Shown here: piece by piece, positions 23,804 through 33,700 of the stretch | Position numbering within the stretch: the stretch's first letter is position 1 | Layout of the letters: every line of letters begins with the position of its first letter | NCBI GenBank assembly: GCA_945893045.1 | Contig: CAMDEA010000052.1 | Coordinates: forward strand, 1-47,081 | DNA from: Planctomyces sp. SH-PL62 | Lineage (GTDB): Bacteria; Planctomycetota; Planctomycetia; Planctomycetales; Planctomycetaceae | DNA: 47,081 nt | Direction of reading: 5' to 3' | Notes under the pieces: generated by a model | The model's database searches: none | Seen by the model: the letters and a program-made list of their open reading frames with translations, nothing else | What the model was told of the DNA's origin: nothing | Made by a program: the position numbers and the translations under genes

Positions 23804-23857
23804 GACCCCATTGATGGGGTCGAGCACATGTCCGGACCCGATCAATCGGGTCACTAC
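23804..23857. repeat. GTAG-REP-like hairpin pair, family P; supplies a stop codon
   Basis: Hairpin 1: GACCCCAT/ATGGGGTC, loop TG (23804-23821). Hairpin 2: GACCCGAT/ATCGGGTC, loop CA (23835-23852), followed by CACTAC. On the minus strand the CTAC foot is GTAG, and its TAG (23856-23854) is the stop of the following gene. It separates convergent genes and may also terminate transcription. Confidence 0.85.
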
Positions 23858-24357
23858 AAGCGCTGCCCATCACCCTTCGGGCGCTCCTGGCTGGAATGGA
23901 TCTCGCGCGTCACTGTCCGTGTTTGAGAATCGTGTTCCGGCCGCCGCTGCACCAAATGGATTTCGAGCAATTCGTAGCTGTCGAAGTCGATGTGCTGCCG
24001 AGCCAAAGATTCGAGTTGCTCAACCATCGCGGCGACTTGCTCGTCGGCTTCTCGAGGCTTGGGATCGAAGGGAACTTTCAGCGTGATCCGCAGGATGCGC
24101 GGCGTGTTTTTGTGCATCTTTTGTTGCCCCCCCTGGACCTGCGGGTACGACTTGGGGAACGCTTGATGGATCGCCAATTGCAGCGGCTGAAACGGCCGAG
24201 CGTGCAGATACCAGAAGGTCCACAACCCGCTCGACATCGCGGTCGCAAAGAGAAACAGGCCGATGATCAGCTTCGTCCCGGAGAACTCGCGCGGCGAGTT
24301 GCCGAACCGACGCGGCGCTAGTGACGGATCAATGGTGGGGGGGGGTGGCTCAGACAT
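23854..24357 (-). CDS. Single-span membrane protein
   Basis: 167 residues. Proline-rich cytoplasmic N terminus (MSEPPPPTIDPSLAPRRFG), one hydrophobic segment about 30-50 (KLIIGLFLFATAMSSGLWTF), then a basic, mixed alpha/beta extracytoplasmic domain with a charged C-terminal tail. Start ATG 24357 lies 1 base after the stop of the redoxin-like gene, so the two are translated together. No family recognised. The stop TAG comes from the REP-like foot. Confidence 0.7.
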   Translation of the reverse strand: MSEPPPPTIDPSLAPRRFGNSPREFSGTKLIIGLFLFATAMSSGLWTFWYLHARPFQPLQLAIHQAFPKSYPQVQGGQQKMHKNTPRILRITLKVPFDPKPREADEQVAAMVEQLESLARQHIDFDSYELLEIHLVQRRPEHDSQTRTVTREIHSSQERPKGDGQRL

Positions 24358-24358
24358 C

Positions 24359-24931
24359 TCACTTCGCTTCGGACGGAGAATGGTTGGTCGGCAGAATTCG
24401 ATCGAGGTTAGCCTCTGGCAGCGGATGGTTTCCCGACCAAGCGACTTGGCCCGCGCGGTCGATCCAGAATAGACCAGTTTGAGTTCGCAGTTGATCCTCG
24501 TCGTAACGCCCCCACGCGCGGTGCATGTAGAACTCCGGGTCGGACAGCAGCGGAAACGGAAACGGCCCCGCACGCTCGGCGGCCTGCCGATTGAACTGCG
24601 GGATCGCGGCACTGACTCCGACAACTTTCACGCCGCGTCGGTTGAGTTCGTCGAAACGCTGCCGGACACGCATCAAGACCGGATCGTGATCGGCTCCCGC
24701 TTCGCCGTCAAAGAAGATCAGCAGGATTTCGTGGCGTCCGAGATAACGCTCGAACTTCACCAACTGATTATTGCTGTCGAGCCCCATGAATTTCGGAGCC
24801 GGCCGCCGCTCGATCAACGCCGCCGAAGAGCGTTCCTGCGGTGGTTGACGAGATTTCCAAACGACCAGTCCGACAATGATCATCGCCGCGATTGGCAACG
24901 TGAGAATTCTGACTCGGAACGGTCGGGGCAT
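24359..24931 (-). CDS. Membrane-anchored redoxin-like protein without catalytic cysteines
   Basis: 190 residues. One hydrophobic segment about 9-26 (ILTLPIAAMIIVGLVVW), then a peroxiredoxin/thioredoxin-like fold: PAPKFMGLDSNNQLVKFERY, HEILLIFFDGEAGADHDPVL, GVKVVGVSAA, LLSDPEFYMHRAWGRY and GLFWIDRAGQVAWSG. The position of the peroxidatic Cys (TxxC) is GADHD, so no thiol chemistry is expected. The frame is open to 25081 but ATG 24931 fits the signal anchor. Coupled to the downstream membrane protein gene. Confidence 0.78.
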   Translation of the reverse strand: MPRPFRVRILTLPIAAMIIVGLVVWKSRQPPQERSSAALIERRPAPKFMGLDSNNQLVKFERYLGRHEILLIFFDGEAGADHDPVLMRVRQRFDELNRRGVKVVGVSAAIPQFNRQAAERAGPFPFPLLSDPEFYMHRAWGRYDEDQLRTQTGLFWIDRAGQVAWSGNHPLPEANLDRILPTNHSPSEAK

Positions 24932-25052
24932 GGTCTGGCTCAGGAAAGTTGTCTGCCAACAGGCTGATTCTAGCGAAGTCGATTCGTAGACGACGAGAAA
25001 GTCGGCGACATTTCCTGGTTTGGGATTGCGTGAGAAAAATGCTGCGCTGGGA

Positions 25053-25143
25053 CTTCGCACACGGATGCGAGAGGGGCACACGGATCAAAGCCTCGTTCGT
25101 CTCGTCTCCATCCGTGTGCTCCATTCGCATCCGTGTGCGAAGC
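25053..25143. repeat. Inverted repeat, family J-like, copy 2
   Basis: CTTCGCACACGGATGCGA on the left, TCGCATCCGTGTGCGAAG-like sequence on the right, with inner GCACACGGAT/ATCCGTGTGC pairs. ATCCGTGT motifs are shared with 22650-22734. Confidence 0.75.
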
Positions 25144-25235
25144 GCATCGTGTTCGACTCAACCAAACGTTGACGCGACAATCTCCGGTCTGAACGAATCA
25201 AGCCTCATCGTCTCCATCGGCGAACCAACCGCGCA

Positions 25236-25265
25236 ACAAAAAGGGGAGGCGCAGCGTGCCTCCCC
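25236..25265 (-). terminator. Rho-independent terminator, minus strand
   Basis: GGGGAGGC (25243-25250) and GCCTCCCC (25258-25265) form an 8-bp GC-rich stem with a 7-base loop, followed on the minus strand by TTTTTGTT. It lies downstream of the thioredoxin-like gene (25369-25842). Confidence 0.85.
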
Positions 25266-25368
25266 TCGGTGACTCCCTTCACCCACCGCAGACTCCTTCC
25301 GCGGCGATTCCTCCGTGTTCGCTCTTGGTCATTGCAGCTCGCCGCACGGGCGAGAAATTCGATCACAG

Positions 25369-25842
25369 TCAGGTGAAGCAGGGCAACTTCACGTCCAGGT
25401 TCAGCCGGGCGGTTTGCTCGCCGTTCTGAAACGTTTCGAGGACGCGGTTCCAATCTTCCCCTTGCAGCTTCTTGCTGGTGCGAAAGAGCTGCCATTGTTG
25501 TTCGCGGTCGATGACCGACACATGCGGCAGCGACTTTTCATTGAAGAGTTTGTTGACCGTTTCGCCGTGGTCGGTCGAGGTATCAATCACGACGACCACA
25601 AACTTCTGGAGCAGTTCCCGGCGTTGCTGCGTCTTGCGAACCTCATCGACCTTCACGGCCGAGGACTCTTCGGCGGGATTCAAGATGACCAGCAACGGCT
25701 TTTTGGCCCGTTGAGCTTCTCGATAGGCCGCGGCGTAATTCGTGAAGTGCGTGGGCGAATTCGCCACCGCCGCCGCTTGCTGAGCTTGTATGCCGACGGA
25801 CGGATCCAACACGGCCAGCATGAGGGTCAAATGGTAAACCAT
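25369..25842 (-). CDS. Exported thioredoxin-fold protein
   Basis: 157 residues. Signal-like segment 1-20 (VYHLTLMLAVLDPSVGIQAQ). Residues 30-150 look like a thioredoxin fold: NYAAAYREAQRAKKPLLVIL, then FVVVVIDTSTDHGETVNKLF, and LPHVSVIDREQQWQLFRTSK. The CxxC position is NPAEES, so redox activity is unlikely; the only Cys is near the C terminus. Start ATG 25842 or the in-frame GTG six bases earlier, both behind AAGGAG. A terminator follows. Confidence 0.78.
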   Translation of the reverse strand: MVYHLTLMLAVLDPSVGIQAQQAAAVANSPTHFTNYAAAYREAQRAKKPLLVILNPAEESSAVKVDEVRKTQQRRELLQKFVVVVIDTSTDHGETVNKLFNEKSLPHVSVIDREQQWQLFRTSKKLQGEDWNRVLETFQNGEQTARLNLDVKLPCFT

Positions 25843-26196
25843 GAGCACAATACTCCTTCGTCTCGCCGTCGGGCGTGAGCCGTCTGCACGACTCTTTGCC
25901 AAACCGGCCACGAAGCGCACAGCGTCTCCGCTGACGACTTCGTAAGAGGCGGTGCCGCTCAGGCTGAGTTCCCAGCCAGCCTGCGAGCCACGAAGGCTCT
26001 CATCTGCGCGACCACCGACGAATCAAATCCATTCGCTCGCAACCGACGCCCCGCGAAGCCTGACCCTGTGGCTCACAACGGACACGTCGAAGAGGGCGGG
26101 ACTCTCGCGGCTCGTTCCGCGACCGTCAAGTCACCCGCACGCACAATTTTCCCGACCACTTCTCCCACAACTTTCCCGCAATTGATTGTCACAAGT

Positions 26197-26502
26197 TCAC
26201 GGCCGCGAAACCAATTTGCCGTGAACGTCGAACTCCGCAGACCAAGTGCTTCGACGTATTTGACGATCAATCAGATGAACCGGCATGAAGAACCAACGAA
26301 CTGCATCCAGCTCGATACGGTACTCAGGCTCTAAACTCACTTTCCACGGTCCTTGCCCAGACAGCGCTACGGCCGAGGCGTCTGTCGGTTCAAGTAGAAC
26401 AAAATAGGCTGACAACCAAGCGACCAGGAAGTACGCGGCCACACACCAACATGATTTCGCGGGCGTTTTGATCGGCTGATTTTGTTGCAATTGATTCGTC
26501 AT
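26197..26502 (-). CDS. Small single-span membrane protein after DUF1501
   Basis: 101 residues, one hydrophobic segment about 18-38 (CWCVAAYFLVAWLSAYFVLL). It starts 5 bases after the DUF1501 stop, so it is the last gene of that operon. The following 120 bases, in another frame, translate RELVTINCGKVVGEVVGKIV, similar to the C terminus of the DUF1501 protein (RELVTVNGGKIVHEVFG); the gene may therefore be frameshifted near 26200. Function unknown. Confidence 0.62.
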   Translation of the reverse strand: MTNQLQQNQPIKTPAKSCWCVAAYFLVAWLSAYFVLLEPTDASAVALSGQGPWKVSLEPEYRIELDAVRWFFMPVHLIDRQIRRSTWSAEFDVHGKLVSRP

Positions 26503-26507
26503 ATTCG

Positions 26508-27944
26508 TTACCCAAACACCTCATGCACGATCTTACCGCCATTGACCGTGACCAACTCCCGGCGGTTGTGATGTTCGTAGACGAGTTTGTGTTGGTCGAG
26601 GCCGAGCGCGTGCAGGATTGTCGCGTGTAAATCATTCGGATGGACTGGCCGTTCGATCGCCGAGTATCCGACTTCGTCAGTCGCGCCGATGATTTGGCTA
26701 CCACGAACTCCGCCCCCCGCCAGCCACGTCGTGTAGCCGGAGGGCGAATGATCGCGGCCGGGCTTCGCCGCTCCGCGTTGGCTGGTCGGAGTGCGGCCGA
26801 ACTCGCCACCGCAGACAACCAGCGTTTCATCGAGCAGCCCACGTCGCTTGAGGTCAATCAGCAGCGCGGCCAGCGGCTTGTCGAGCGCGCGGCACTTCTT
26901 GCCGTGCTCCGTTTCGATGTCGCTGTGTGAGTCCCAGCCGCCGGAACGAATCTGAATGAACCGCACGCCTCGCTCAACCAATCGGCGAGTCAGCAAACAG
27001 ATGCGGCCATACTCGGCGGTCTCTTTCTGATCGAGCCCATACAGAGCTCGTGTTTCGGCCGATTCTTGTGAGAGGTCAAAGATCGCCGGAGCCGAAACCT
27101 GCATCCGATACGCCAGCTCATACGACTTGATGCGGGCTTCGAGTTCGGAATTGAAGGGATCGAGATTTGAAATTTGAGATTTGAGATTTTGGATCTCCCC
27201 TCGGCCCTTGCTGAGGTGCTCGCGGTTGAGCGTCTCCAGCAATCTCAACTGCGATTCGCGATCCGCGCGAGTGAACCCGGCTGGCAGCGCGAGGTTCGGA
27301 ATCCCTTTCTCAGAATCAACCGCCACTCCCTGAAATCGAGCCGGCAAGAAGCCGGTCCCGATCGCCGGTGGCCGAATCGTCTCGCCCGTCTTGAACACGA
27401 CGAAGCCGGGCAGGTCCGAGTTCTCGCTCCCCAGTCCATACGTCAGCCACGCACCGAGACTCGGCCGATCGCCGACCTGCGTGCCGGTCGTGGCGATGAA
27501 CTCCGCCGGAGCATGAATCGGCGAGTCATGCTGGCAACTCCGAATCACGCACAAGTCATCGACGCACCGCCCCAGTTCCGGATGCAACTCCGACACCGGA
27601 ATCCCGCTCTCACCGTATTGCCGAAACTTCCACGGACTAGCCAGCAAGTTATTGAGCGGCGACCGCGCGATCTTCGGAATGTTCTTGCCAATCGACTCCG
27701 GCACATCCTTCCCATGCAGCCGTTGCAGCAACGGTTTTGGATCCAGCGTATCCACTTGACTTGGACCACCACCTTGAAAAATGAAGACGGTGCTGCGAGC
27801 GGTCGCATGGGAATGCGGTCGTAACGCCGACGGTTGATCTGCTCCGACCGCCGATATCGCGCCATCAAGACGAAGCAAATCCGCTAACGCGATTGCGCCG
27901 AAACCCAATGGTGATGTCCTGAGAAAATCGCGTCGAGAAATCAC
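26508..27944 (-). CDS. DUF1501 family protein (Tat-exported)
   Basis: 478 residues. Tat leader SRRDFLRTSPLGFGAIALAD. DUF1501 body, related to the alkaline phosphatase/sulfatase fold: VFIFQGGGPSQVDTLDPKP, HDSPIHAPAEFIATTGTQVG, RFIQIRSGGWDSHSD and VCGGEFGRTPTSQ. Reaction unknown. About residues 250-261 (EIQNLKSQISNL) come from an A/T-rich repeat in a linker that in relatives reads PxxSELEARI-like. It lies 10 bases downstream of the DUF1549 gene, the standard planctomycete pair. Confidence 0.92.
   Translation of the reverse strand: MISRRDFLRTSPLGFGAIALADLLRLDGAISAVGADQPSALRPHSHATARSTVFIFQGGGPSQVDTLDPKPLLQRLHGKDVPESIGKNIPKIARSPLNNLLASPWKFRQYGESGIPVSELHPELGRCVDDLCVIRSCQHDSPIHAPAEFIATTGTQVGDRPSLGAWLTYGLGSENSDLPGFVVFKTGETIRPPAIGTGFLPARFQGVAVDSEKGIPNLALPAGFTRADRESQLRLLETLNREHLSKGRGEIQNLKSQISNLDPFNSELEARIKSYELAYRMQVSAPAIFDLSQESAETRALYGLDQKETAEYGRICLLTRRLVERGVRFIQIRSGGWDSHSDIETEHGKKCRALDKPLAALLIDLKRRGLLDETLVVCGGEFGRTPTSQRGAAKPGRDHSPSGYTTWLAGGGVRGSQIIGATDEVGYSAIERPVHPNDLHATILHALGLDQHKLVYEHHNRRELVTVNGGKIVHEVFG
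27162..27195. repeat. A/T-rich SNFKSQIS repeat, in frame in DUF1501 gene
   Basis: Minus strand units AAATCTCAAATCTCAAATTTC encode IQNLKSQISNL. Same family as 1274-1306 and 22007-22039. Confidence 0.75.
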
Positions 27945-27954
27945 ATTGACCTCC

Positions 27955-30537
27955 TCATTCCAGCGACGAGAGCTCGCTGAGGCTCATTATGACATGACAC
28001 AACAACTGAAGCGGCGTCGGGGCGTTCGGTGCCGCTGCGCCGCCGGAGCGTTTCGCGGTTTCTTCGTCGAGGAATTTGAGCAGTGCGCCCCGTTCGGTTT
28101 CGTTGGCGGGGCGGCTGAGGACTTCGTGGAACAGCAGGTCGATTTGCCGCTCGCGGTCGGGGCCGGCGAGCGATTCGATTCGCCGAGACAGCACGATCGC
28201 GCAGCGCAGCGCGAATTCGTTGTTGAGCAGAAACAAAGCGTGCAGCGGCGTCGTCGAGACATGCCGCTGCGGACAGCTTTCGGAGGCTTCGTTCGGGCCA
28301 TCAAACAATCCTTGCATCGACGGCGGTTGGCCTCGCTTTTGGAAGAGGTAGAGATTGCGGCGGTTCGCAGACTCGCGAGCATCCATCGGAACGCTCGGCC
28401 CGCCGATGCGGCGTTCGAGCAAGCCCGCGACGGCGAGTTGCGTGTCACGCAGGACTTCCGCTTCGACGCGGCGACGCGACCAAAGGAGACGAGTCACTCC
28501 GTGACTCGAATTCGAGTCACGGAGTGACTCGTCTACTTTGGAACGCATCCGATATGCCCGCGATGTCACGATCAACCGTTGAATGTGCTTCGTACTCCAG
28601 CCGGAGTCGATCAATTCGCTGGCGAGCCAATCGAGCAATTCCGGATGCGATGGCTTCGCGCCGCGCACTCCGAAATCATCGGACGTTGCCACGAGCCCCG
28701 TTCCGAAATGCCATTGCCAGAGGCGATTGACCCACACACGAGCCGTCAGCGGATGACGCGGATCGGTCAGCCAGTTGGCGAGTTCGAGGCGGGTGCCGAA
28801 AAGGGTCGGGGGTTCAAGATTCAAAATTGGCCGCGATGACGCTGCGTGTGTTCCTGAACCTGCCTCGGCCAATTTTGAATTTTGAACCCCCGACCCCTGA
28901 CGCAAAACGCTCGGCACATCTGCGGAGACAACGGGGCCGATGTTGTGAACGTCACCGCGAATCTTGATGCCGCCGCGTTCGCGCGGCAGTACCTCGCGAT
29001 CAAACGGCAGCGGGTAGAAGCCGATGCTCGGCAACACATCCAGACGATGCGGACTCGTGGCGGGTGAGTAGTACGCGAACGTCTGCGGAATGCGCGGCGA
29101 CGTCTTTTCGATCTCGACGATCTTCCGTTTGATCTCGTCGTACAGTTTCCGATCGGACTCCGGGATGTACCGGTCGAGCACATTCACCGACGCTTGAAAT
29201 TTGAGATCCACCAACCGCGCGAGCCGTTCTTGTTCGATCTCACGTTGCTCAGCCGGCGTGTCGTAGGCCGAGCGTTCTTCCGGCATCAGCGACTGTCGCA
29301 CCTCATCGTGAAATCGCCGCCGAGCGGATTCCAACAACGATTCCCGCAAGGCCAGAGCCGGTTCGTATTCGGGAGGCCGACGGGATTCAAACTCGCGACG
29401 CAAAATCGGATCGCGCAGAGCGACATCAATCGGCTGGCCGGTGACGAAGTACGCTTGCAGGCGGTAGTAGTCGCGCGTCGTGATCGGGTCGGACTTGTGG
29501 TTGTGGCACTGAGCACACTGCATCGTCAGGCCGAGAAAGGCATTCGCGGTCGCGTTGGTGATATCGACCAGCACGTCGTTGCGTTGCCGCCATTTGTCTT
29601 CCTCGTTGCTGCTGATGCGGGCCGCCGCGAGGAATCCGGTCGCGACCAGATTCTCGTCGGAGTACGGCTGCAACTCATCGCCGGCGATTTGCTGCCGCAC
29701 GAATTCATCGAACGGCTTATTGCCATTGAAAGCGTTGATGACGTAGTCACGGTATCGCCAGGCGAACGGTCGCGGATGATTGCTCTCGTAGCCCTCGGAC
29801 TCGGCCCAGCGAGCGACATCCAACCAATGTCGCGCCCAGCGTTCGCCGTAAGCGGGTGATGCGAGCAGCCGATCGACGAGTTGTTCGTAAGCGTGGGGTT
29901 GCGTGTCGGCGACGAATTCTTCGACGTCATCACGGCTCGGCGGCAGGCCCAGCAGATCAAGCGACAGTCGGCGAATGAGCGTACGGCGGTCGGTTTCATC
30001 GGTCGTCGTGCCGATGAAGGCATCGATGGCGTTTGTGGCTGCACGCGGTTCGCGTGCAGCCGGTACACGCGAGCCGCGTGTGGCCACAGGCTGAAACGCC
30101 CAATGGTCGGATTTCACTTTCGGCGTCGGCAGGAACTCGTCGTCCCAATCGAAGCCATCGTCGATCCACTTGCGCAGGAGCTTGATCTCTGCCGGCTTGA
30201 GCCGATCTCCTTCGGCGGGCATGACGACTTTGGGGTCTCGGCCTTCCAGGACTTCGATGACTCGGCTGCGATGGCTCTTACCGATGACGACCAGCGGCCG
30301 GCCGGTTGTCTCGCCGAGCCATTCTTCACGCACATCCAGCCGGATGCCGGACGACGCATCGCCACCGAGATGACATTCCCAGCAGCGTCGCGAGAGGATC
30401 GGAAACACGTCACGGCGGAAGTCGAGCTTTGCCGGCTTGAGCGATTTGGATTCCTCGCCCAATGACGCGGAGACCAAAACACTCAGGATCGCTAACGCGG
30501 TGCATCGCTCTATGATCGTGAGGAGGCCTGTCGGCAT
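27955..30537 (-). CDS. DUF1549/DUF1553 protein with PSCyt1 heme motif
   Basis: 860 residues. Signal peptide about 1-27. N-terminal PSCyt1 cytochrome motif C52-WE-C55-H56; DUF1549 about 165-380 including C341-AQ-C344-H345 and a long helical region; DUF1553 about 580-840 ([40 protein letters not shown]). Heme-bearing export proteins whose partner DUF1501 is encoded 10 bases downstream. Three palindromic repeats lie in frame: residues about 151-168 ([18 protein letters not shown]), about 548-579 and about 667-686. All are in loops between family motifs, where they read through without a stop. Confidence 0.92.
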   Translation of the reverse strand: MPTGLLTIIERCTALAILSVLVSASLGEESKSLKPAKLDFRRDVFPILSRRCWECHLGGDASSGIRLDVREEWLGETTGRPLVVIGKSHRSRVIEVLEGRDPKVVMPAEGDRLKPAEIKLLRKWIDDGFDWDDEFLPTPKVKSDHWAFQPVATRGSRVPAAREPRAATNAIDAFIGTTTDETDRRTLIRRLSLDLLGLPPSRDDVEEFVADTQPHAYEQLVDRLLASPAYGERWARHWLDVARWAESEGYESNHPRPFAWRYRDYVINAFNGNKPFDEFVRQQIAGDELQPYSDENLVATGFLAAARISSNEEDKWRQRNDVLVDITNATANAFLGLTMQCAQCHNHKSDPITTRDYYRLQAYFVTGQPIDVALRDPILRREFESRRPPEYEPALALRESLLESARRRFHDEVRQSLMPEERSAYDTPAEQREIEQERLARLVDLKFQASVNVLDRYIPESDRKLYDEIKRKIVEIEKTSPRIPQTFAYYSPATSPHRLDVLPSIGFYPLPFDREVLPRERGGIKIRGDVHNIGPVVSADVPSVLRQGSGVQNSKLAEAGSGTHAASSRPILNLEPPTLFGTRLELANWLTDPRHPLTARVWVNRLWQWHFGTGLVATSDDFGVRGAKPSHPELLDWLASELIDSGWSTKHIQRLIVTSRAYRMRSKVDESLRDSNSSHGVTRLLWSRRRVEAEVLRDTQLAVAGLLERRIGGPSVPMDARESANRRNLYLFQKRGQPPSMQGLFDGPNEASESCPQRHVSTTPLHALFLLNNEFALRCAIVLSRRIESLAGPDRERQIDLLFHEVLSRPANETERGALLKFLDEETAKRSGGAAAPNAPTPLQLLCHVIMSLSELSSLE
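28482..28539. repeat. REP pair, family E, copy 2, in frame in DUF1553 region
   Basis: Same palindrome as 18548-18605 but loop TCC and its mate GGA. On the minus strand the foot CTAC has become CTCC, a synonymous Leu change (CTA to CTC). It is translated as [20 protein letters not shown]. Confidence 0.92.
28803..28896. repeat. Inverted repeat, family M, in frame in DUF1549/DUF1553 gene
   Basis: Arms of 30 bases (GGGTCGGGGGTTCAAGATTC... and inverse) with one mismatch. On the minus strand it is translated [24 protein letters not shown]; relatives have a short loop at this point. Confidence 0.9.
30035..30087. repeat. Double hairpin, family N, in frame in DUF1549 gene
   Basis: GGCTGCACGC/GCGTGCAGCC (30037-30061) and ACACGCG/CGCGTGT-like arms (30065-30081). 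It is translated [18 protein letters not shown] just before DUF1549. Confidence 0.82.
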
Positions 30538-30603
30538 TTGCGAAGTCCCAGCGATGGTGCAACGAAATCGTCAATCGTGTCCAGAACGAGTGAGGCTTTG
30601 TCA

Positions 30604-30688
30604 CAGACCTGTTCTATTCGCGCTCCTCTTAGTTTGCGCGGCTCAGAAAAGAAAACATGGCCGCGCGAATTAAGGGGAGCGCGAATGG
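30604..30688. repeat. Palindromic repeat, family K, copy 2
   Basis: CAGACCTGTTCTATTCGCGC on the left and GGAGCGCGAATGG on the right. Homologous with 8404-8482 including the CAGACCTG prefix, but the loop differs. Confidence 0.8.
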
Positions 30689-30715
30689 AGACAAAAACTG
30701 GACACATCCTCCAGG

Positions 30716-33700
30716 TTATTCTTCGGCGTAATCCAATCGAATGCGGCGTTTCGGAGTCAGCAGGTCGATGCGTTGTTGCAGCGGGTCCGGTTCGAGTGAC
30801 ACGTAGACGGTTTGCTGATTCCCGGCTTCGTACAGAACCTCTTTACCGCTGCGTTTGTCGATGAGGTGGAGCACGCCATCAGTGCTTTGGCCGTCGGTCG
30901 AGTCATCGCTGGGGCGTTTGTAGGTCAGCAACAGGAACGGCGCGTCCGAGGGTTGGTCGATGGCCAGTGGCAGATTCTTCGTGGGGATTGTCCACAGCAA
31001 TCGCAGCGAGCGGCGGTCGAAGGCGTGCAGCCAGCCGTTCAGCAGCGGCTTGCGAAAGCTGCCGCGATCTTGCTGAGTCGTCAGCCAGCTTGGCTCGGTC
31101 ACCGGTCCCGCGAGGATCACGAACAGACGCAGGTCGTCGCCGAAAACATGCGCGGTGGTGAGCGACTTCGGGAGCGGCACCTCCTGCTTCGCCAATTCCT
31201 GGCCGTCACTCAGCGAGAGAAACCGCAACGTTCCAGTCGGCTCGATGAACCCGCAGCGAGTGTCATCCACCATCAGCGGCACACTGCGCGGCGGGAGCGT
31301 TCGTTCCCAACGAGTCGCTTCGGTGACGAGATCTTGAAGACGCATTCGCAACCCGGCGGCCACATCGTCCGGCTTCTCTGCATCGAGCAAGAGTCGCCGC
31401 GTGCCGAGTTCCTGCACGACGGAATTGGGGGCCACGGCGTCCTCACGCCGCGACAGCAATTGGCCGTCGAAGCCGCGTCGCACTTCGAGTTCGCGTGTGG
31501 CGATCAACCGCAGCACGACGTGCTCGCCATCGCCCGTGATCGACACCAGCGGCGGCAGATGATGTCGCATCCACAACCGCGAGCCGGTCGCTGGATCAAT
31601 CGCGATCAACCGGTTGCGGGTGCGATAACAGACCAGTCCCGGACTGGCATGAACGACGTCGAGCACCGGCTGTTCGTAGCGATCCAGCAAGAGATAGTCG
31701 TCCGGCCGAACGCCCAGCCGGCCCGGCAGGAACTGATGTGCCGCGACCTCTTCATAGGGGCCGACGTTGATCGTCCACAGCAACTTGGCGTTGGTCTCGC
31801 CCCGTTCGTCGAGCGGCTGAATGCCGAACAAATCTTCGCCGACTTGCAACACCAGCAACGGTCCGAGTCCCCAGCCGTGATACATGTCCCAATTGTGCCG
31901 GCGGGGAGAGTTCGATTTCGGCAACGGCACGTCCCAAAACCCGCGCTGTCCTGCTCCATGAAAACGTACCTTGCGTCCCTGACGATCCACGGTGACTGTC
32001 ATCCGTCGCCAACTCGGATCGCGGCTTTGGAACGGAATCGGATAGAAGTAAATGTCATCGTGCGGTTCGTCTTGAGACGTGATCTTCGGCAGCCGACCGG
32101 GCCACGGGTCGCGCGGTCCCGCCGACAACGCTCGACCGATCAGCGAATCGGGCATGACCTCGGCCAGCCATTCGGCGGAACTGTGCCCGTCTGCCAGCTT
32201 CACGTCGGCGAAGCGGTCACGCAGTTCGCGATAGCAGTCGGCCGCGTCTTGCGGTTCGCTCCGAAAATCATGCAGCAGTGCCAGCCGATACCACGCCTGA
32301 GCCGCTGCCACCGGATCGCTCCCCTGCGCGATGGCACGCAGCGTGAGGCTCGTTGGCAGATAGCCCACCCCGACCCCCGATCGTCCCGACAACTGAAGTC
32401 GCAAGTCGCGTCCCATTGGCAAGCAGCCGAGCTTGTCCGCCAGCGCCTGCAAGGCGAACGCATCAGGACTGTCGATCGCCCGCTGCCGACGCTCGGCCAA
32501 CACAGCGTCCATTTGCGTGCGAGTGGCTGGGTCCGCTTTCGCGAACAGATCGAGCATCACGCCTTGAGCCCAACGATCCAGTCGGACCGTCCGCATTGAG
32601 GCTGCTCGTGGCGACGATGATCGCGCGGCAGGTTCGGCCGTGACTGGTTCTGAATTCGTCCGCTCGCCATCGGGATGCTGGTCGAGCCAATCGAGCGTCT
32701 CGCGCAACGCGGCGACCGGATCACCGCTGCGTTGGACCGCTTCAATTTCATTCAGTTTCGACGGCGGCTGCTTCGTGACCTCTGACGTCCGATTGGCCAC
32801 GGACTCAAACAGACCAAGTTTGCTGGGAGTCAGCACGGCCCACCGTCCACCGGCACGCACGATGCGGCCTGTCTCGAAGGAATCGATCTCTGCGGTCCCC
32901 TCATTTTTGAAATGCAGATCCCACCAGAACCCATCGTCGGATTTTTGAATCGTTCCCGTTGCGGAATCAATCATCGACCAGCCGCCGTCGAGCAACGGTG
33001 TGACGTAATGGCCGCCAACCCAATCTCCCGGCCCCGCCGGTGCTGAGTGCGGCATTCGCCAACGCTCGTGACCATTCGCGAGGTCCAAGGCCGTGACTTC
33101 CTGACGCTCAAAGACCAAGACCGCCGACGGACTACTGGCGACGAACAATGGCTCCGCGAACTTCACACGCCAGAGAAGCGTCCCCGTCCGCGAATCCAAC
33201 GCTCGCAAGCTGCGCGATTCCGGAGAGGCGATGAGCAACACGGATTCGGCTTTCATCTCTCGACACGTCACCTCGCGCCAGGACTCCCACCATCGCACAG
33301 GAAAGGGACGGTCACGATCCGTCGCCAGAAAACCGGTCGCGCTGTTGATGTCGTCTCGCTCGAACCGCGCGCTCCAAGCCAGCGACCGCGTGACGGGATC
33401 GACCGCCACGAAGCAGCCCGCTCCCGTTGGGCAAATCAATCGTCCGCTGGACCACGTCACCGGACAGGCGACGTGACGCCAGCCGCTCTCTTTGAATTGC
33501 TGCCGATCGGTCTCGGCCAACGGCAGCGTCCATTCGAACTGCCCGTCGCTCGCTCGCAGCACCCACAACGCAACTTGCAATTCACGCTGAGCGACGACGT
33601 ACAACAACCCATCGCTCACCAGCGGCGGGCCGAGAAAATACAGCCCTTCAAATCCCGTCGGCGGCTCATTCACCGAGCTGCCGATGCGCCATCGCCGCTC

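Larger units (their letters stand above)
24932..25368. other. Gene-free stretch between redoxin-like and thioredoxin-like genes
   Basis: No credible gene. It contains the family J inverted repeat (25053-25143) and the minus-strand terminator (25236-25265). The remainder shows nothing recognisable. Confidence 0.6.

Noticed and set aside
25952..26185. 77-codon plus-strand frame
   Set aside because: No motif, no ribosome-binding site, and it lies opposite the likely frameshifted tail of the minus-strand operon.
30812..32599. 595-codon plus-strand open frame opposite the giant propeller gene
   Set aside because: It is antisense to a well-supported exported protein with domain structure; high GC makes long antisense frames common. 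No ribosome-binding site or recognisable motif.
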